This document shows, piece by piece, positions 13,647 to 26,842 of a stretch of 64,000 bases of DNA; position 1 is the first letter of the stretch; the number at the start of each line of letters is the position of its first letter. Source of the DNA: Metarhizium brunneum (Eukaryota > Ascomycota > Sordariomycetes > Hypocreales > Clavicipitaceae). The stretch covers positions 1,736,001-1,800,000 of the forward strand of contig NC_089426.1 of assembly GCF_013426205.1 (NCBI RefSeq), given 5' to 3'. Under the pieces are notes generated by a model. That model made no database searches, was not told where the DNA came from, and saw only the letters and a list, made by a program, of their open reading frames with translations. The translations under genes were made by a program, and so were the position numbers.

Positions 13647-15454
13647 AGCACGAGGTCGAAAACAAGACCAAAATACCACAAGCCACGTTTCGGGCCATGA
13701 GACGGGGGACGGGACGGAGCCGGTTCGGTGATCCGGCTATTCAGACAAGGCGGGCACAGTCAAAAAACGAATTTCTGATCCCCATGAGGCTTGGATAGCA
13801 GTCCAATCCAGGCAGCCGGACGCCTCGGTCAGTCCTGGTCGGTCAATAAACAGTGGCAGAGTGGGCAGTAGATTTGTTGGGCCTCTGCCCAGAGGAAGTG
13901 CTAAGCAAGAAGAGGACATGCCGGCCAGCGACCAACATGGAGAGAATGCGTATGTATATCCTTGGCACTTGCGAAGCACAACGTGGGGAGACGAACCCTT
14001 GGCGACATGGACTGAAGAAACTGCTTCTGCAAAGCCGACAAGCCCGCCGCGGAAAGCAAAAGCCACACACTCGCTGTCTGTAGTACCGACTTTTATGCTG
14101 GCTCTGTTTTCACTCCATCTTCTTTTCTTTTCTTTCTTTTTTTTTTCTCTCCTCCCTGTCTTTTGTCCCTGTCAAGGAAAGTCCTTACCTGCATCTTTGT
14201 TCCGCCTTCATGCAGGAGATCCAGTACACATGTACAGGCTCCGCCACGAGGAAACCTCCTGCTTTCAATGTTCCTTTTTCCTGCTGGCATACCCGTGTCA
14301 GTGGGGACAATGATTCCAAGACGATGGCCCAGGCGCTGCCCGGTGAGGATTCCAACAGGGGCCACGGAGCGGCCTGTGAATCCCCCCTTGGCCCCCTTCT
14401 TCCCCGTACCGTCCGAGCCATAGTCTCGTCAATGCTTTTTTCTCTCTCTCTCTCTCTTTCTCATTTGTCCCTCTGGCCCGGTAAGCTGCATGCCCACTGC
14501 GCCATGGTCACCAGGTGGGCAGGCTGTAGGCGGAGATGAACAAAAACCAAAACGACATCGGGCGTGTCTCGCCTGCCCACCGCGCGCCGTGGCACCATCA
14601 CACAAAGAAGCTTATCTGATGGGCAAGTCGGGGCGACAATTTCCGAAGACGGGTGCGTCGTCACCAAAGTCGTGGGTGGCACAAGAGTAAATCACGGCAA
14701 GCCGCGTGCCAGTCCAGAGCAAAAGGCGTCCTCGTAATCTTGGTATCCCCCATGCGTTCCTCCCCTTGTGCGGGAATGCTACCATCTCGATGCCGAGTGA
14801 TGTGTATTGTGCGTCAGCTTCCCTCAAGCATGTAGGGACAGAAAGAAGGGTCTTACAGAGACGGCATTACATCAGTGATGCGGTCAATAAAAGTTGTTCT
14901 AATTGAGATATTTGCCCGCAGATGCCCTCCTGTGCTCTGTACGCTCCGCATTCAAGGCGACGTGGTAGAGAGCCTATGGGGACAATATACACCGTGTCTG
15001 TGTCATCAGTGACTGCAAATAACTAGAAACGGTACAGTCGCGCCGGCCTTTGTCACGGCGTGCATCTGGTCAAGTGTCTATTGTAAATGCAATTCGTTGC
15101 AACACTGTACCATGCCCGCCGTCACGGCCATTTCCTCATCCTGAACCCCCTTCCCATCTCAACCTCGTTCTCTAGCATTGCCCGCCATTTTACCCAGCTG
15201 CTTCTCAGTCCGCGGCGCAAGCATCATGCACACAGTCCTAGGTCACACAATGAAATATTGTAGCTAAAGTCATTTTCCATCATCGTGTAGCATTCATGCC
15301 CAACGGACATCCTTTTTGGTATACCCATTGACAATTTATAATGCTGACCTACAAATGTACACCCTCCCAACTCTTATTCCAACGTACATACATGATATAA
15401 TCGCCAAGGCTAAAATAAAAACACTTTTTATTCTGTACATCTTCCTCTTTTGAT

Positions 15455-18400
15455 TCATTCAATTTCCAAGCCAGCCTGCTTCATCAAGCCATAAAATACA
15501 CCCTGCTTCTTGAATAGCTCACCTGGCGTATCAAACTCCACCACCTCACCCTTATCCAGGACGACGACGCGATCGCTGTCAAGGATAGTGTTGAGACGGT
15601 GTGCAACCGTGATAATGGTGCGGTTGGAGAACAGGGGTGAGCGCAGGGTAGCTTGGAGCATGGCGTCAGTTTCCACATCTACGGCAGCGGTGGCTTCGTC
15701 GAGCACGAGGATGTTGGAGGGCGTAAGCATGGCGCGGGCGAGGGAGACGAGTTGACGCTGGCCTTGAGACAGATTCGAGCCTAATCATGTCAGAATTTAC
15801 ACATAATACACACGGAATGGGAAATGAGGAGAGTGCCAGCCGTGATGACTTACCCCCTTCATTAATCTTGGCTTCGAGACCGCCATCCATGTTTGCTACT
15901 TGTTCCTTGAGGCGGGCATGGTCTAAATACAGTTAATGGTGATGCAATTTCACTGTAATTGCCGGGCATGAACTTACCAAGAACACTCCAGAGCTCAGTG
16001 TCGTCGTGAACGTGGCCAGGGTCAAGGTTGTCACGAACTGTACCCTCGAAAAGCGCGGCATCTTGAGGAATAATGGCAAGTCTGCGTCGAAGATCTAGCA
16101 AGCCAATCGTCGACGTGTTGAGATTATCTATGCCAATGTGACCAGTAGCTGGCTCAATCAAACGGAAGAGTGCAAGTGTTAAGGAGGATTTGCCGGCTCC
16201 TGTTCGACCGACAACGCCAATCTTCTCGTGGGATTTAATGTCTAGGTTGACATTCTTAAGAACCAAGTCCAGACCCTCACGGTATCTAGTGCTGTAATTC
16301 TTAAAGTCTACCTCGCCCTTTGCTGGCCAAGCAATCGGAGGTCGGTTCTCAGGAATAATCTCGGGCGCTTCGCTGGGCAGCCTGGCATATTCCAGAACAC
16401 GCTCAACAGAGACAATATTGGTCTCGACCTCGACAGTTTGACGAACGATCCAGTTGAGCGATGTCGTAATTTGAAGGGCATACGACATTGCTAGACCAAC
16501 AGTGCCTTCAGTCAAGCCATTGTGATTCGAGACAGAGATGATGGCAAGGCCAGCGGCAGCCAAAATCACAACGGCACCAATAAACTCAAGACGGACAGCT
16601 AACCAACGATTGGCACTGATTGATGGGAAGTAGGCGCGCAAATTAGCATCCACACGCCATTCATTCTCGAGTTCAAATCGCTGTTGTTGACGGAAAGCAC
16701 GAATGGTGGTAATGCCACCCAAGGACTCCTGGAAGTGGGCGTACACAGGACTGCGGGTGACACTATCGAGTCTCTTGAGTTCTCGAGATGTGCGGAGATA
16801 GTATCGCTGAATCCAGTAGTAAGTAAGCGCCAAGGGGACAATCAAAGCAATGAAAGCGGGCGTGGAGAAAGATATGACACCCAGAGTAAAGCACGATCTT
16901 GCAACGTTGACAAACAACATGTTGAACACACGCGCCAGAACTTCGTCAACTCGGTAAATATCGCTGGAGAATCGGTTCAGAATGCGCCCGGCAGGCGTAG
17001 TGTCAAAGAAGGACATTGGAGACCTGAAAATCGCATTGGCCATGCGCTCATGGAGCTTACGAGAGGCCTCGATAGAACAGAAGATCCACAGAATCAGAGT
17101 TTGGCCGACCGTGAGTAAAGATGAGCCGATACCGAACGCAAAGTAGATGCCGATGTACTTGCCGATGCTATCGTTGGAACCCGTCTTTTCGTTGTGTTCG
17201 GACCATTCTTTTAGCCAGACAGAGCCGCCAATGCTGGCAGATTGGGAAGCCAAGAGGGCAAAAATGTAGATTCCAACAGCGACTAGATTGTTTTCCTTTG
17301 CATATTCACCGTACACAGACCACTTGACTTTGCCTTGTTCAACGAATTCCTTCGTTTGCTTGGTCCGCGAGGCGCTGGCAAGCTCTTCGTCGGTAAGCTT
17401 GCCTCGAGGGCCCCTGAAGCTCGCTGTACTAGCACGGCGTAGAGTGGCCATGCTGCTTGATCGGGTTTTCTTACCCATAGGTGTAGCACCCTTGATTGGT
17501 TCCATCTCTGGAACGTCTTCTAGAGCCTCTTCAACTTCTTCCTTGTTCTGGGTAAAGCTAGGTTCACCCTCAATAATAGTTGAGGTCTCGCTAGAAGGAG
17601 GGCTGGAGCTACCTGAGCCGTTATTCGAGTCCTGACCGGCAGTCCTCAGCAGATCGGCAACCAGTCCTTTCTTGGCAATCAGCTGCGAGTAAGTTCCCTT
17701 CTCAGCAACTTCACCATCCTTCAGCATAGTAATAAAGCTGGCTTGCTTGAGAACGGGGATAGAGTTGGTTGCAAGGATTCTAGTCTTTGTCGAAAGCAAA
17801 CCGCGAGGGCCAAGGACACTGTCGATGATGTGACGACCAACATGTGAGTCCACGGCAGACAAAACATCATCCAAAAGGTAAATATCGGCTCTAGCGTAAA
17901 CAGAACGCGCAAGAGACACTCGGGCCTTCTGTCCACCACTGAGAGAGATGCCTCTCTCGCCGACAACGGTCTCGTCGCCATCAGGCAGCTGAGCAAAGTC
18001 ATCCAGTAGGGCGCAAGCTTTAATCGTTTTCTCGTAAAATTCAGAGTCGTATTTGTATCCAAAGACGATATTTTCTTTGACGGTTGCGTTCAAAATCCAG
18101 GTCTGTTGAGATGCATAGGCCACTGTGCCTCTAACCTCAGCAGAACCCTTGACTTTCCAAAGATCACCAAGAATACTCTGCAAGAAGGAAGATTTGCCAG
18201 CGCCCACGCGGCCAACGACACACGTCAGTTCGCCCTTATAGGCGGTGAAGTCGATGTCTTTGAGGACCTCCTTAGGCTCATGACGGTTCCAGGAGAAGGT
18301 GCCGTTGCGAATGAGCACTGTTTCTTCACCCATCTCTTTGGGAGCAGGCTTGACAGTGACAGAGTCAGACTGAAGTTCTTCGGCGGTTAGGAAATCGGTC

Positions 18401-20418
18401 AAACGGCCGATAGCAACTGACGCTTCAACGATGGACGTAATGACCATGGGCAAAACAGCCAATGGGAAGGTCAACAGGTTGAAAAGGGCCAGAGCAGGGA
18501 AGATAATGTCCGTTGTAAGCGGTCTATCTTGTGTGAGAACAAAGACGGTAAAAGTCGAACATGACACGAAAAACGGCGCTGTGTTCCAAGTGAAGTTGGC
18601 AAATGCTTGGGTGGCACCAATTCGTCGCAGATTCTTGAGCTCTTGCTCATTTCGGACGTAGTTGAGCTTGTTCATGAAAGCAGCACCCCACGCATAAAGC
18701 TTGATGCTCTTCATGTTAGTAATAATTTCATTGATGAGTCTGCTCCTGGCATCCTTGTTCTTCATCTGGTCTTTTTGCAAGTTCTTCATGATCCTGGCGA
18801 CCCATCCCTGAGCTGGCATCATAATAATCATTACGACAATACCGGCCATCATTGACCACCCAACAAGGTTATAGAGCGAAATCATGCAGATGATAATTTG
18901 GAAGGGGGCCGACCAGGCTTGCTGCAAAAACTGAGTCAAGTCCTGGAGACGCTGGGCATCAACAGCCATGTAATTCACAATGTCTCCCGTGGTTTTTGTT
19001 GATCTCCCCTCGTTGGACAACCTCAAAGACTTTCGGTAGATGGTGGAGGCGAGGCCACCCTTGATCCGCATACCAGTTACGAAGGACAATTGGAAATATT
19101 GATGCTGTACGGAACGGTTAGCAAGACTCTACAAACGACCAGAACAGACGATAGCCGAGAAACAAGTCTGAGCCAGAAATAATTACATACCACCATCGTA
19201 GTTTGGAATACAGCACAAGAAAACATCGCCAATGCAATCGCCGCTCCCTTGATAACCGGTTCGGCAATCACACCGTACTCAGGGTTGTATGATTTGACCC
19301 AGGTAAGCAACAGACGAAGTAGCTGCGGCTGGATATACTGCGCGATGTCGTTACCGATCTTGAATAACGCAGCAACTGCATAGGGGCCACCGTAGGCACG
19401 AAACATGGCCAACCAAAGTGACGGGGACTTGGGACGGTGGCTCAACTCATGAGCCCAGGCCTTCTCGAAGGCTGCACCAGTGGTCTTGGTCTGGTCTGGT
19501 TTGGCCAGGCCCCACAGATCATTTTCAGTCAAAAAGACCTTGTAGCCATATTGCATCATGGGCGTCATCCAGGAAAATGTTAGACGAGAAAAGACAGTGG
19601 CGTATTCCACGGGGCATTCCTCATCCTCGAAGATGGCTTCGTAGCCACTTGGAACATGCTGACGAGGCCACAGCCACTCGACCAGGAATTCAACAACCGC
19701 AAATCCGAATCCAATGCAGTAAGCAATAAAGTAAGGCAGGTTCCCTTCATATACTTGTTGTGAAATCAAAGATCGAAGCTTGACGGTGAGCGAGATGAGG
19801 AGGAGGAGCCAGTAGAAGAGGACGACTCCATTGGCGTGCCGCAGGCGGGAGTGCTCAATCCATTGAATTGAAAAGATGACAAACAAGGAAAGAATGGTAA
19901 GAAGAGTTGTCAGCACGCGAAAGTCCCCATACCAAATGCCGGGCATGCCAAGGATTTGAATGACGAGTTGAACGACGACGTCGGCGATGAGAAAGACGAG
20001 AAGGGACTGTGAGACACGGGTCAGCTATCAAACATGGGCAAACGGAAGCTGTTTAGCACAAAGAGCATCGGTGACGCCGTGAACCCACCTGTTTGATGTA
20101 AAAGTGAGCATTCTTGGAGGCGCCCTCTTCCATGGGCTTTTTTTTCGTCAGCAGCCACCACAGGGCCACTGGTCCCAAGACGAGGGCATATACGGACACG
20201 GTTGCCAACCAAACATCGATGAAGCACGGCGTAAAGTCGTATCTGTACTTGCTAATTGGGCCCCAGCCCTCTTCGTTGCCGCAGAGCGGTTGCTGGAAGG
20301 CCGAGACAGAAAAGTAATTACCGCCGAGGCGCTGCAGCGGGCGCAGGCCGGTGAAGGAGCCGGAAAGCAGGCGGACCTGCTGCTCGCTGTAAGGGTCCAT
20401 AAGGTCCAGAGGATCCAT
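15455..20418 (-). CDS. YCF1: Ycf1-like ABCC vacuolar glutathione-conjugate/metal transporter
   Basis: Five exons: 20418-20089, 20006-19191, 19104-15978, 15922-15854 and 15780-15455, giving 1555 aa, close to yeast Ycf1 (1515 aa). The first start (MDPLDL) precedes the family's N-terminal FTPCFIDV region and the TMD0 membrane segments. NBD1 has Walker A GRVGAGKSS (about 680-688) and LSGGQ (about 770-774). NBD2 has Walker A GRTGAGKSS (about 1348) and the signature LSQGQRQ in the last exon, followed by Walker B LVLDEAT. The linker contains the basic-serine site LRRASTAS near 938-944, at the place of the phosphorylated R region of Ycf1. The family pumps glutathione S-conjugates and metal or arsenite complexes into the vacuole. 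The exon at 15922-15854 is only 69 nt. A Yap1-type TTACTAA lies about 750 bp upstream. Confidence 0.96.
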
Positions 20419-21959
20419 GGTCCTAGGTGAGGCGAGAGAGCGAGGAGGGTGAGGTCGAAGCAAATCACCACATGCTCAGGCGAAGGAACCGAATCGGGTC
20501 GTCGGCGCGGAACAAAGGTGTAAAGGTTGCGATTGAAAGTTGAGGTTGGCGCGTTTCCGTGGTCGGCGCCGGCGAGCCTCGATCAAAACTATGGGTCCAG
20601 CGAGCCAGTGACGTCTTTGCCGAGTACAATCCGAGCAACAGGGATGATGGATCAGAGACCGGTGGAGGTGGTTGTTGTCGGAAGGGTAGAGAGCAGCGAT
20701 GGACGAGGAGGGTCCCTGCAGGTAAAAAAAGTTGTCAGCCAAGGAGGAGGAGGAAGAAGCACGAAAGAAGAAAAAAAGGATAAAAAAGATACATAACATG
20801 CCACATTATTAAATCCGAGACCCGAACGATATGGAAGTGTAGAGTCGTCGAATCGTGGTAACCATGTACTTGGTAGAATTTGCAGCCAAGCGTTTGTCAG
20901 CGACGGCGCTAAGTTTGCTGGGGGGCTTGGTATGACAGGGCAGGGCAAGGCAACGCCACCCCACTCTTGGAACTTGGAGGGGCCTGGACAACCGGGGGAC
21001 CGACATGGAACCATGCATCTAATTGTCCAAACAAAAATGATCACCGTAGCAAACGAAACTTTCCAACACCACCATGGTGCCGAAGCAGCGACGGTCCGGC
21101 CAGCTCCAAGGCAGCGTGCATGACGACTGCTTTTGAAGGGTCCTGCAACGAGCCAGGCGCTGCGGATTACTAACAGTAGTGCGGATGGTGATGAGTGTGG
21201 GTGCGCATCCCAGGCACTTCCCTGCTTGAACAACTTTCGCCCTACATAAGTAACTTACCTGCTAGGTACCTCGGTAGGCACCGTCTATTGCAGAATCTAT
21301 CTGCCTATCCAGAATTATACACTAATGTACGGAGTACTGCGATGCATTGCAGTATCGGGCGGGATAGCAAGGCACTACCAGATTCTGGCCGAACACATTT
21401 CGCCTCTTATAAATATAGTTTTGGCCCTAAGAAACAGACTTAATAGGAAAGGGATAATAGTCTTTAATGCCAATAAGAATTACAACAAAACTGCTGGTGG
21501 GACCGGTGCTGCAATTAGGCGCCAAGAACAGTCGCCAATCCTTCTGTCTATGAATTTGCCATGTAAACCCGCGCAAGCAAATCATCCCTCCATTCACATG
21601 GTCTTGTCGTATGCATGAATTACCACCCGGGCTTATCGGGCCTGTAGGCCTTACTCCCGTTGTGCATCTAACGGACCTGTTTCCAAGCTGTATCATTTAT
21701 TATCACACTGAAACTCGTCAGCCACCACCATCTTCACCGACTTTCCGCCTCGTCTGTACGTATGGAGCACATTTGGCGTAATTATTAATAAGCCGCCACA
21801 AGACCTTACGCCATCCACAGCATAATTATCTTTCTGTCTACTAGTATTCTTCAAGTCTATTCTGATGTGTTCACCACGTCCACCACGTCTGGCATGACCA
21901 TTGTGATTCGTACGGAATTCGCAGGCTGCGTCTGTTGCTGTTCAGGCTGGTTCACGCGC
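20419..21959. other. intergenic, promoter side of the ABCC gene
   Basis: No coding sequence is supported. On the minus strand, pyrimidine-rich sequence at about 20740-20790 followed by CCTGCAG could be a leader with a 5'-UTR intron. One dispersed TACGGAGTAC motif lies at 21326-21338. The right part is the 3' flank of the hydrolase gene. Confidence 0.5.
21167..21173 (+). promoter_or_regulatory. possible AP-1 (Yap1/Pap1-type) site TTACTAA
   Basis: TTACTAA matches the known fungal AP-1 response element and lies about 750 bp upstream of the Ycf1-like start codon. Yeast YCF1 is a Yap1 target, so the link is reasonable. A 7-base match occurs by chance often, so this is suggestive only. Confidence 0.3.
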
Positions 21960-22980
21960 TCAGTTCCCAAGCGTCCGCAAAAAGCCGACCACTCTCTCGC
22001 CTAGCCACTCTCTCGCAGCCTCTTCCTTGACAGTATGCCCAGCATCCGGTATGAGTCCTGACAATGAGCTAACAAAAGGACTTGCTTTTTGGTATCTCTG
22101 ATTCTGAGCCTCCTGGTTCACGTGGTCTGGAACAAATTCGTCTTGGCCCGAGTGCAATACCAGCACCGGTTTATTGAACCGGCTCCAAAACTTGGCCACA
22201 GTCGCATCGTCCAAGTCAGACGAAAAGTAGTCATCATCTCCGCTAAAATAAAGGTAGAGGGAGGGAGTGAAAGTCAACACCTGTTCTTCAGTACGTCAAG
22301 ACGGGAGGCAGGCATCAGTGACCTACCCTTTTGCTACAAGCGACTTCAAGCGATAAGCGGAGATTGGTGCAGCCAGAACCGTGGGGACTTTATCGCCGGG
22401 GAGACAGTCACCAGCCCGGCCAGCGGCGATCCATGTGTCTGCTAACTCGATGCTTTCTTTAACACTGGGGAAAATGCCATCCATCGCCTCACGATCCGAG
22501 ACTGGACCCTGCATGATGAAGCCATCGACTGGTGGGTTGCCGTGCTTGACGTAGTTGCTGTACTCCATACAATCCTAAGCCTAATCAGCAATGGTCATAC
22601 ATAAGTTCGAAGCAATTCAGACTTACTTGACAGCCTGTTGAATGGCCAAACAGGACGATTTTCTCTCGGCCCAAACCCCTCAAATACTTCACCAAAGCGG
22701 CGATGTCATCCACGTCGTTGCTTAAACTCGAGGTCCCAAATCCAATGAATGAGCTCCTTAATCGAAGCTCGAAAACAGAAAACTCAAGATCTTTACCTGT
22801 AGTTTCCAAATGCTTGGCCACGGTCCTAATATAAGGTACCGTGTGAGGCCCATCTCCAAGGCCGCCGATGAAAACCAGCGCGTTTTTGGAGTTCGGATAT
22901 CCGAGCTCATACGCGCAGGCGCCTCGATTAGGCGATGGGTGAGGATGTACAATCACGGAGAATGAGCTGTGCGAAACCAT
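21960..22980 (-). CDS. DUF1749 alpha/beta-hydrolase, SidJ-like
   Basis: Three exons: 22980-22627, 22574-22327 and 22242-21960, giving 294 aa, with introns of 52 and 84 nt. The nucleophile elbow GHSTG (Ser about 114) sits at the end of exon 1. The late acidic residue is in HSGQDEFVP and the catalytic His is probably in DAGHTV. Together they form an alpha/beta-hydrolase triad of DUF1749 type. In Aspergillus fumigatus the DUF1749 protein SidJ hydrolyses fusarinine-type siderophores; the family is broad, so siderophore hydrolysis here is an inference. No signal peptide is visible, so the enzyme is probably cytosolic. It is divergent from TTI1, with about 520 bp between starts. I saw no iron-regulator (SreA) type site upstream. 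Confidence 0.85.
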
Positions 22981-23499
22981 GATGGCAAAGATGAAACAAA
23001 TCTGTTAAGTCCGGTTATGTCTTCTAAAAAAAATGAAGCACTGAGAGATTAACTACTATTACAACCACGACATTGCCCGCATTTCGAAACTGCACTGCCT
23101 GGTCTGTTTACGTGGGCCAACCATACAGTGCGAAATTCGGCGCAATGCACATGCCCTCAGCAAAGCGAAGTGCGAAATAGAGCGCAGTGGGGAGGTTTGC
23201 CCCGCGACATGATGCCTGCACTTGCGGAGACAGTGTGTGGTGGTGCTGACAGACAGTATGGCGAGCCAACCTGGAATCAGCTGGCAGCCAGCAAAAAGGT
23301 GTCAATGTGTTCTGTGGTGGTGGATCTACTGCAACATGCATGTACGCACCCGAGTTTTGGCCGAACAGCCTCGCCAAAGACAATACATGTTCTTGTTTCC
23401 TGAATTGTTTTTGAAGTAATCTGCAAACCTAAAGCTCGTGGACATGGTACAGTGACGAGGTATTTTGAGGAAATTCCGTTTAGGGTCCTCGTGGACAAC
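22981..23499. other. divergent promoter region between hydrolase and TTI1
   Basis: This 519-bp stretch separates the start codons of two divergent genes. It contains an A-rich tract near 23024-23031 and no supported gene. Confidence 0.5.
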
Positions 23500-26400
23500 A
23501 TGGCAGAGCAAACCGCAAACAAGGAACGGCATGACGTATTCCAAAAGGTATGGGCTGCACTGACTGCCTCGATCATCAAATTGAATGAACCCTGTGCGTG
23601 TGGGCTGACGGATCGCAGCTTAAACCATTTTGCGTCAAGATTAGCCAACTGGCTATCCAGGAGTCCGACTCAGCCGACGCCGCTCGTGAGCTCCTAGATC
23701 TAACTGCTCAAGTCCTGGATATTCTGAATACCCAGATTCAAAAGAACCCATCGGCCCTTGATGAGAAGTTGGCCGAATATGTCTTCTTCCCACTATACCA
23801 CATCTTTCGTCAATTGGAACATTATCCTGCTCGCCTTATCGAGAACTGTGTCAAATGTCTTCAGTTGCTCATCACACATGGTTGGAAGACTAGGATTTCG
23901 CCCCAGCTGGTCCAACAAATATTCAGCTTCCTTATTTTCATCATCGATGACGTTCCTGGATTGAAGAAAAGAGACCGGGATGTTCCAGAAGAACTGCAGC
24001 TGGAAGCTTTCAGAACGCAGTTGGCTCTGCTTACCACGGCAGGTCAATCTGCCAGCGCCATGACTGGGCTGACAGAAGGAGATAGTATGCCGGCGTTGGG
24101 TCATGGGGTTACTGTTATGCTCGGTGGCGCTGTAGACGGTATTACACCACAAATCCAACTCGAAGCCTTACGCGTACTGAACGCACTTTATACCTCCTTG
24201 CGGGATCAAGCAGCCCTAGCAAGCTTTCTCCCAGGAACCGTTTCTTCTTTAACCAAGTTGCTGTCATCTCCAAATAGGCATAAATCCACGGTATTAGCGG
24301 AGAGTCTGAACGTTGTACAGACAGTCCTCACCAGGGTGTTAGGAGATATGCGAACACGGTCGATCCTAGCGAAAGGCGGTAAGGAGGATGAGAAACAGTC
24401 GGCGTCCTCCGACACGGACAAACTGTTGACTGCTGCATGGCTTAGGGCAACAGCAGATCAGGTCAAAGTGGCATTGTCAAATATGATGAAGCTTCGCACA
24501 CATTCTTCGCAAAACGTTCTAGATGCTCTCGAGAGACTCTGCGTTTCACTCCTGGACGAGTGCCACAACTCTCTGTCTAATTGCACCACACTACTGGTCG
24601 AGACAGCTATTGTGCTGGATAAAGGAGAGAGTGCTCCAACACCTTCTTTGTCCACGCAGACTAGTTTACGACATCTAGTCATCATCTACCCTGAGCTTGG
24701 TGATGCTATAAAGACAGCCGTATATAGCTGGATGTCAAGCCTGGCCCGCATAATGCAAGCCGGAGAAGAAGAGGCCAAGAAAACCGCGGTGCATAACTTA
24801 TCCAAAGGAATCGAATTATTTGAAAGTTTAGGAATAGAGTCTTCGACTCTGGAGGACACAATTGGCGGCGCATTGCGAGACAGTATTGTTTCTCTCATCC
24901 AATCTTCAAAGCAAGCACAACCAGCAATCCATTTGCAATTACTAGAGGGATCGCAAAACCAGCGAGAATCAGCCAACGAACAGCCATTCGAGCCAGTACT
25001 TATGGCAAACGAAAGTCAACGGACGCTGAGACAAGAAGTCACAAACTTGATAAGTCGCATTGCCTCAACTTCGGTACACTCCAACATCGCCGCTAGCATG
25101 ATGGACCATGCCCGAGAGTCAGACTCAACAGACCAGGTCGCATCTCTGTGGCTCTGTTATGAGTTAGTCAAGGCTTCCGATGCCTTGAATGCAGGCTCAG
25201 ATGCATTCCTGGACCTTTCTGCTCTGGGCGGCTCATCAGATGACCTGGAGCCCATTTTCGAGGACCTATACTCTTACTCTGTCCAAATTCTTGAGTCTCA
25301 CGCTGATTCAGATCCTGTTGATTGGCGCCTGGAAGCCATTTCACTAGAAGTAGCAACCTACACCGCACAGAGACGTGGCGTATCATTCCGACCTGACCTG
25401 ATGGACGTCCTCTTCCCCGTTGCGACGTTCTTAGGGTCGGAGAACCCACTGCTGCAACAACACGCAATAGCCTCTCTAAACAGCATCGCACTAGCATGCG
25501 AATACTCCAGCGTGTCAGAATTAATAATAGACAACGTCGACTATATGGTCAACTCCGTCGCCCTCCGCCTCAACTCGCTCGACATTTCGCCCGCATCAAT
25601 GCAAGTTCTAACGATGATGATCCGACTCTCGGGGCCCAGATTAATCCCATACCTAAACGATGTCGTCGAATCCATTTTTGCTGCACTAGAAAACTACCAC
25701 GGATATGTTCTCCTCGCGGAAAATTTGTTCACCGTCTTGAAGGAAATCGTTAACCAAGCATCCGTCATCAATGAGCGGTTGTTAACCGATGGCGAGAAAA
25801 CCATGATAAACCACAAGAAAAAACCACGTCCAATCCTCGGCCTCGACGCCCTCCTCGACGACCTAGATAAGCGAGAGGCAAGACGCATTCGAGACGAGGA
25901 GGAAGCGAAATCATTTGCCCAAATAAAAGGCCACCCCAAAGAACCATGGAGTTCCAAAACCAAACAAGAAGAAGACGACGATGACGGTCGTCCACCTCCT
26001 GAGCCTGAAAAGCCACCCAACTCACCAACGTACCAGCTCCTTTTGAGAATCGCCTCCCTAACACAACACTACCTCACCTCCCCGACGGCCCGACTCCGCC
26101 GCTCCCTCCTCGAACTCCTAACCACCGCATCAACCATCCTCGCTGGCGACGAGGACTCCTTCCTGCCACTCATAAACTCCATCTGGCCGGTGGTCATTGA
26201 ACGTCTCCGCGACCCCGAGCCCTTCATCAGCATCGAGGCTTGCCATGCACTGGTCGGTCTCTGCCGCGCAGCAGGAGACTTTCTCAGCACGAGATTCAAG
26301 ACCGAGTGGGGCGAATGGCTTCGCGACTGGTGTCGAAAGACGAAAGCTAACGCTGAAGGACGCAAAGCCCACAGTCTCCCGCGTATTCCTGAAAAGGGGC

Positions 26401-26771
26401 AAAGCATCATGATCCCCATTCGCTCCGGAGACGGGCTACAAATTAAAGGTAAACCGGTAGAGTCGGGATCTAACACTTCGTCTGGAAGTTTGGGGCAGCA
26501 CGCTTCACCGGTGAAGACGTGGGAAGCGGTCGTGGCGTTGCTCACTGCATTAGTGGAATACGTCCGTGTTGACGAGGTGATGTTTGATGATATTCTGGAT
26601 TTATTGGCGGACGTAATGGAGAGTAACAAGGAAGTGAGGGAGGCTTTGGAAGTTATTAATGCAGATGCGGTGTGGCTGGTGAGGTACGAGAAGGGGAGGG
26701 AAGAATTGCTACCTACGCCGGTAGTGGACGGTTTTCACTTTGTAGAGATGGAGCAACTACCTCGGTCCTAA
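23500..26771 (+). CDS. TTI1: Tti1, HEAT-repeat subunit of the TTT (Tel2-Tti1-Tti2) complex
   Basis: Two exons: 23500-23547 and 23619-26771, giving 1066 aa. The 71-nt intron starts GTATGG, has a GCTGACG branch-like site and ends GCAG. Joining gives a start MAEQTANKERHDVFQK followed by LKPFCVKISQLA, as in fungal Tti1. The rest is helical HEAT-type solenoid, with an acidic low-complexity loop (EEDDDDGRPPPEPEKPP) about three quarters along, before a final conserved block. The TTT complex stabilises PIKK kinases such as TOR, ATM and ATR with Hsp90. The length is normal for the family. The 3' end converges on NPY1 with only 71 bp between stop codons. Confidence 0.92.
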
Positions 26772-26842
26772 AGTCATGGTTGACAAAAGTAAAAAAACAA
26801 GGTTATATAAACTCTGGTCCGCTTCTCTATGGATCGCACGTA

